Both the position numbers and the translations under genes were made by a program. From assembly GCF_000378125.1 (NCBI RefSeq), contig NZ_KB899241.1, forward strand, positions 657,652 to 721,651: a stretch of DNA of 64,000 nucleotides. The letters are read 5' to 3'. The notes beneath the pieces are model-generated. The model saw nothing but the letters and a program-made list of their open reading frames with translations, was not told the origin of the DNA and did not search any database. The DNA comes from Rudaea cellulosilytica DSM 22992. GTDB taxonomy: Bacteria > Pseudomonadota > Gammaproteobacteria > Xanthomonadales > Rhodanobacteraceae. This document shows positions 61,234 through 64,000 of this stretch, piece by piece (the stretch's first letter is position 1; the number at the start of each line of letters is the position of its first letter).

Positions 61234-61904
61234 TACTCACGATCGAAGACGATGCGCTGACCGCGCGCGAGATCGTCACCGAGCTTGCTAACAACGGCAA
61301 CGAAGTCGAAAGCGTCGGCAACGGCCGCGAGGGTCTCGAGCGCGCGTTGACCGGCGCCTATGACGCGATCACTCTCGATCGCATGCTGCCCGAGGTCGAC
61401 GGCCTCACCTTGGTCACCGAACTGCGCCGCGCCGGCATCGACACGCCGGTGCTGATGATCAGCGCGCTGTCCGACGTCGACGCACGCGTGCGCGGCTTGC
61501 GCGCTGGCGGCGACGATTATCTGACCAAACCATTCGCGCCCGACGAAATGGCCGCGCGCGTCGAAGTGCTGCTGCGCCGACGACGCGCGGCGGCGCCGGA
61601 AACCCACCTCGCCGTCGACGACCTCGATCTCGATCTGATGACACGCAGCGCGAAGCGCCGCGGTGCGGAACTCGAACTGCTGCCGATCGAATTCCGCTTG
61701 CTCGAGTTCCTCATGCGCAATTCCGGGCAGGTTCTCACCCGCTCGATGATCTTCGAGAGCGTCTGGGGCTACACGTTCGATCCCGGCACGAACGTGATCG
61801 ACGTGCACATTGCACGCCTGCGCCGCAAGGTCGATCCCGATGGTTTGCCGCCGCTGATCCATACCGTGCGCGGCCGCGGCTACTGCATCGGCGGCACGAT
61901 TTGA
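61224..61904 (+). CDS. OmpR-family response regulator
   Basis: A 226-residue two-domain regulator. The receiver has the acidic pocket IEDD (8-10), the phospho-acceptor Asp52 in TLDRMLPEVDG, Ser/Thr in MISA and Lys102 in LTKPF. The C-terminal winged helix (about 130-222) has LLPIEFRLLEFLMRNSGQVLTR and the wing HTVRGRGYCI. No ribosome-binding site precedes the start, which is enclosed by a 13-bp inverted repeat; ATG 61212 adds MLVG. The kinase gene begins at once, and an RND pump gene follows, which is a frequent target arrangement. Confidence 0.93.
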   Translation: MAKILTIEDDALTAREIVTELANNGNEVESVGNGREGLERALTGAYDAITLDRMLPEVDGLTLVTELRRAGIDTPVLMISALSDVDARVRGLRAGGDDYLTKPFAPDEMAARVEVLLRRRRAAAPETHLAVDDLDLDLMTRSAKRRGAELELLPIEFRLLEFLMRNSGQVLTRSMIFESVWGYTFDPGTNVIDVHIARLRRKVDPDGLPPLIHTVRGRGYCIGGTI

Positions 61905-61912
61905 CCGCGCCC

Positions 61913-63331
61913 ATGACCCGACTTGACACCCCGTCGATTGCTCCGCTCAGCGAACGCTGGCGTTCGGGCACGGCGCGTCTGATCCTGATTTACGGCGGCT
62001 TCTTCCTCGCCTGGAGCGTGCTCCTGGTCGCGCTGATCAACTGGCAGATCAGCAGTTATCTTGAGCACATTGTCGACGACATCCTCGAACAACGCGTGGC
62101 CTACCTTTCCGGCGTGGAGCGCGAGCAGCTGCCCGCAGCGCTGGCGATGACCGCGGCGACCGACCGGCGCGGGGTGATGAGTTTCGGCGTATTCGATGCG
62201 GCCGGCCGCTACGTCGCCGGCAACATCGATCGACTCCCGCCGGAGCTGCCCGTGGACGGTGCGCTGCATCGGCTCGCCAATGGCATCGTGCGCATCGACG
62301 GTGTGCACACCGGAGCCAGCCGCGGCGTCGCAGTGCGCATCGCCGACGGATCGAGCATCGTGCTCACGCGCACGACCGACGCAGCCGACCGGGTCGGCGC
62401 GATCATCCGCAACGGTTTCATCTGGGCACTGTCCTTGACCCTGATTCCGGGCCTGCTCGGCGGCTTCCTGCTTGCGCGCGGCTCGCTCAAGCGCGTGCGC
62501 GACATCGAGACCGCGGTCGCGCCGATCATGCGCGGCGACCTCGGCGTGCGCCTGCCGATCTCTGAGCGGCGCGACGAGGTCGACATGCTCGCGAACATCG
62601 TCAACCGCATGCTCGATCGCCTCGAAACCCTGCTCGGCGAGGTCAAGGGCGTGTCCGACAGCATCGCCCACGACCTGCGCACTCCGCTGACGCGCCTGCG
62701 CGCGCAGCTCTACCGTCTGCAGCGCGAGATTCCGCCCGACGACGCGCACGCGGCGACGATCGAGCGCTGCATCACCGACACCGACAACCTGCTCAATCGT
62801 TTTCGCGCGCTGCTGCGCATCTCCGAACTCGAGGACCTGCAACGCCGTGCCGGCTTCGGCGAGGTCGACTTGCGCGAGAAGCTCGCGCGCGTGCACGAGC
62901 TCTATTCGCCGCTGGCCGAGGACAAACGCATCGCCTTTGCACTCGAACTCCCGGCAATCCTGGCCGGCGTGCGCGCCGACGGCGGCCTGCTGTTCGAGGC
63001 GATTTCCAACCTCGTCGACAACGCGCTCAAGTTCACCCCCGACGGCGGCCGCGTCGTGCTGCGCGCAGTCGATGAAAAGATCGGGCCGCGCATCGACGTG
63101 ATCGACAGCGGTCCCGGCGTTCCCGCGGCCGAGCGCGATGCCGTGCTGCATCGTTTCTACCGGACCAAGACCTGTCGCAAGGAACACGAATGCGAAGCGC
63201 CCGGCTTCGGCCTCGGCCTGTCGATCGTCTCGGCCATCGTCAAGCTGCACGACTACCGCTTCGAGATCGCCGACGCCGAGGGTGGAACCGGTACACGCAT
63301 GACGATCTATTGCTCGTCTAACGCGGGCTGA
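61913..63331 (+). CDS. Sensor histidine kinase
   Basis: A 472-residue membrane kinase, partner of the preceding regulator. It has two membrane helices (LILIYGGFFLAWSVLLVALI and WALSLTLIPGLLGGFLLA) around a periplasmic sensor region, a HAMP domain, the H-box SIAHDLRTPLTRLRAQ (phospho-His about 253), the N-box NLVDNALKFTP and the G-boxes DSGPGVP and GFGLGLSIV. The signal sensed is unknown. The ATG at 61913 is 8 bases past the regulator stop; a TTG at 61901 overlaps that stop and could also be used. Confidence 0.93.
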   Translation: MTRLDTPSIAPLSERWRSGTARLILIYGGFFLAWSVLLVALINWQISSYLEHIVDDILEQRVAYLSGVEREQLPAALAMTAATDRRGVMSFGVFDAAGRYVAGNIDRLPPELPVDGALHRLANGIVRIDGVHTGASRGVAVRIADGSSIVLTRTTDAADRVGAIIRNGFIWALSLTLIPGLLGGFLLARGSLKRVRDIETAVAPIMRGDLGVRLPISERRDEVDMLANIVNRMLDRLETLLGEVKGVSDSIAHDLRTPLTRLRAQLYRLQREIPPDDAHAATIERCITDTDNLLNRFRALLRISELEDLQRRAGFGEVDLREKLARVHELYSPLAEDKRIAFALELPAILAGVRADGGLLFEAISNLVDNALKFTPDGGRVVLRAVDEKIGPRIDVIDSGPGVPAAERDAVLHRFYRTKTCRKEHECEAPGFGLGLSIVSAIVKLHDYRFEIADAEGGTGTRMTIYCSSNAG

Positions 63332-63526
63332 GGGCGACGTCCGCGGCAGATGAAGAAAATTTCATCGATGTCGCCACGAGTAAAAGCCGTTACCGGCACT
63401 ACATTTTCGCGCATTGCGCAGGCCAGGGCCGTCGCTGCTTAAACAATTCTTCATATCCGCGACGATGAAAATTTGTGGCGTGGCAGCATAATTGCCTCGG
63501 CAAGTTTTTCGTCTCGCGGAATTTTC

Positions 63527-64000
63527 ATGCAAGGTCTCGTTCGCATCGCGCTCGCGCGCCCGTACACGTTCGTCGTATTGGCGCTGCTGATCCTCATCAT
63601 CGGCCCGCTCGCGGCGATGCGCACGCCGACCGATATTTTTCCGAACATCGACATCCCGGTGATCGGCGTGGCCTGGCAGTACACCGGCCTGCCGCCGGAC
63701 CAGATGGCCGGACGCATGACGACGCCGTTCGAGCGTGCGCTGACGACGACGGTGAACGACATCGAGCATATCGAAGCCAATTCGTTCACCGGATTCGGCA
63801 TCGTCAAGATCTACTTTCATCCCAATGTCAATATCGCCACGGCGAACGCACAGGTCACCGCGATCGCGCAGACGATGATCAAGAACATGCCACAGGGCGC
63901 GCAACCGCCGCTGATCGTGAACTACAGCGCCGCCACGGTGCCGATCATGCAACTCGCCCTGTCCGGCAAAGGGCTTACGGAGCAGAACCTCGCCGATATG
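63527..64000 (+). CDS. RND family efflux pump inner-membrane subunit (5' part)
   Basis: The first 158 codons of an RND transporter of the AcrB/MexB/CusA superfamily. MQGLVRIALARPYTFVVLALLILIIGPLAAM is the first helix, followed by the conserved TPTDIFPNIDIPVIGVAWQYTGLPPDQMAGRMTTPFE-type porter start (for example FPNIDIPVIGVAWQYTG). The rest lies beyond the window. The 195 bases before it hold no gene and should contain the promoter, possibly bound by the adjacent response regulator. Substrate class cannot be told from this part. Confidence 0.93.
   Translation, partial: MQGLVRIALARPYTFVVLALLILIIGPLAAMRTPTDIFPNIDIPVIGVAWQYTGLPPDQMAGRMTTPFERALTTTVNDIEHIEANSFTGFGIVKIYFHPNVNIATANAQVTAIAQTMIKNMPQGAQPPLIVNYSAATVPIMQLALSGKGLTEQNLADM

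Overview
The window is high-GC proteobacterial DNA with dense, short-spaced operons. The gene content points to a gammaproteobacterium of the Lysobacterales (Xanthomonadales), probably Rhodanobacteraceae; this is inferred from family content, not from a search. The pointers are a Xanthomonas/Caulobacter-type TonB-dependent receptor beside a GH31 alpha-glucosidase and an SLC45-type carrier, a proteobacterial aa3 oxidase cluster, an ExeA/GspB pair and RAYT-associated REPs. No tRNA, rRNA, CRISPR array, prophage or classical insertion sequence was seen.

Layout. 1-5031: a rearranged macromolecular-synthesis region (tsaD, rpsU, yqeY, dnaG) with an ArsR/NIPSNAP pair and a small hydrolase inserted; rpoD does not follow dnaG. 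5057-7318: a major facilitator transporter, a small lipoprotein and a cold-shock protein. 7630-10153: a roadblock/LC7 plus small GTPase cluster. 10225-14646: a GcvT-like protein with two paralogous FAD oxidoreductases. 14766-20054: a HipA-like kinase/DUF3037 pair, a second transporter, glutathione peroxidase, a DUF2501 protein and a secreted esterase. 20123-28786: the complete aa3-type cytochrome c oxidase locus with heme A synthesis and copper-assembly genes. 28977-47778: a maltodextrin-use region (alpha-glucosidases, SLC45 carrier, TonB receptor, GH13-esterase lipoprotein and LacI regulator), interrupted by an antiporter, a TetR pair and a 2OG oxygenase. 47949-54961: putA, a REP/RAYT unit, GFA, DUF4242, AraC and a secreted protein. 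55134-64000: exeA-gspB-rhomboid, a queuosine-precursor transporter, a thioredoxin-like protein, a universal stress protein, and a two-component system leading into an RND pump cut by the window end.

The maltodextrin genes form a coherent pathway. The receptor imports oligosaccharides across the outer membrane, exported GH31, GH13 and six-hairpin enzymes trim them, the SLC45 carrier moves the product inward and a cytoplasmic GH13 enzyme splits it. Four near-identical 12-bp pseudo-palindromes (consensus G[A/C]AT[A/T]CGTATGC) lie only before these transcription units, and the LacI gene adjoins one of them, so a single local regulon is likely.

The most unusual signals are: a 57-bp two-hairpin dispersed repeat with compensatory stem changes (1032 and 25502); the GTPase/roadblock cluster with an atypical G4 motif; the HipA-like kinase/DUF3037 pair; the LacI gene whose only well-placed start appears to be ATT; a palindrome inside the PutA interdomain linker; and a 13-bp inverted repeat that would lock the start codon of the response regulator in a hairpin.
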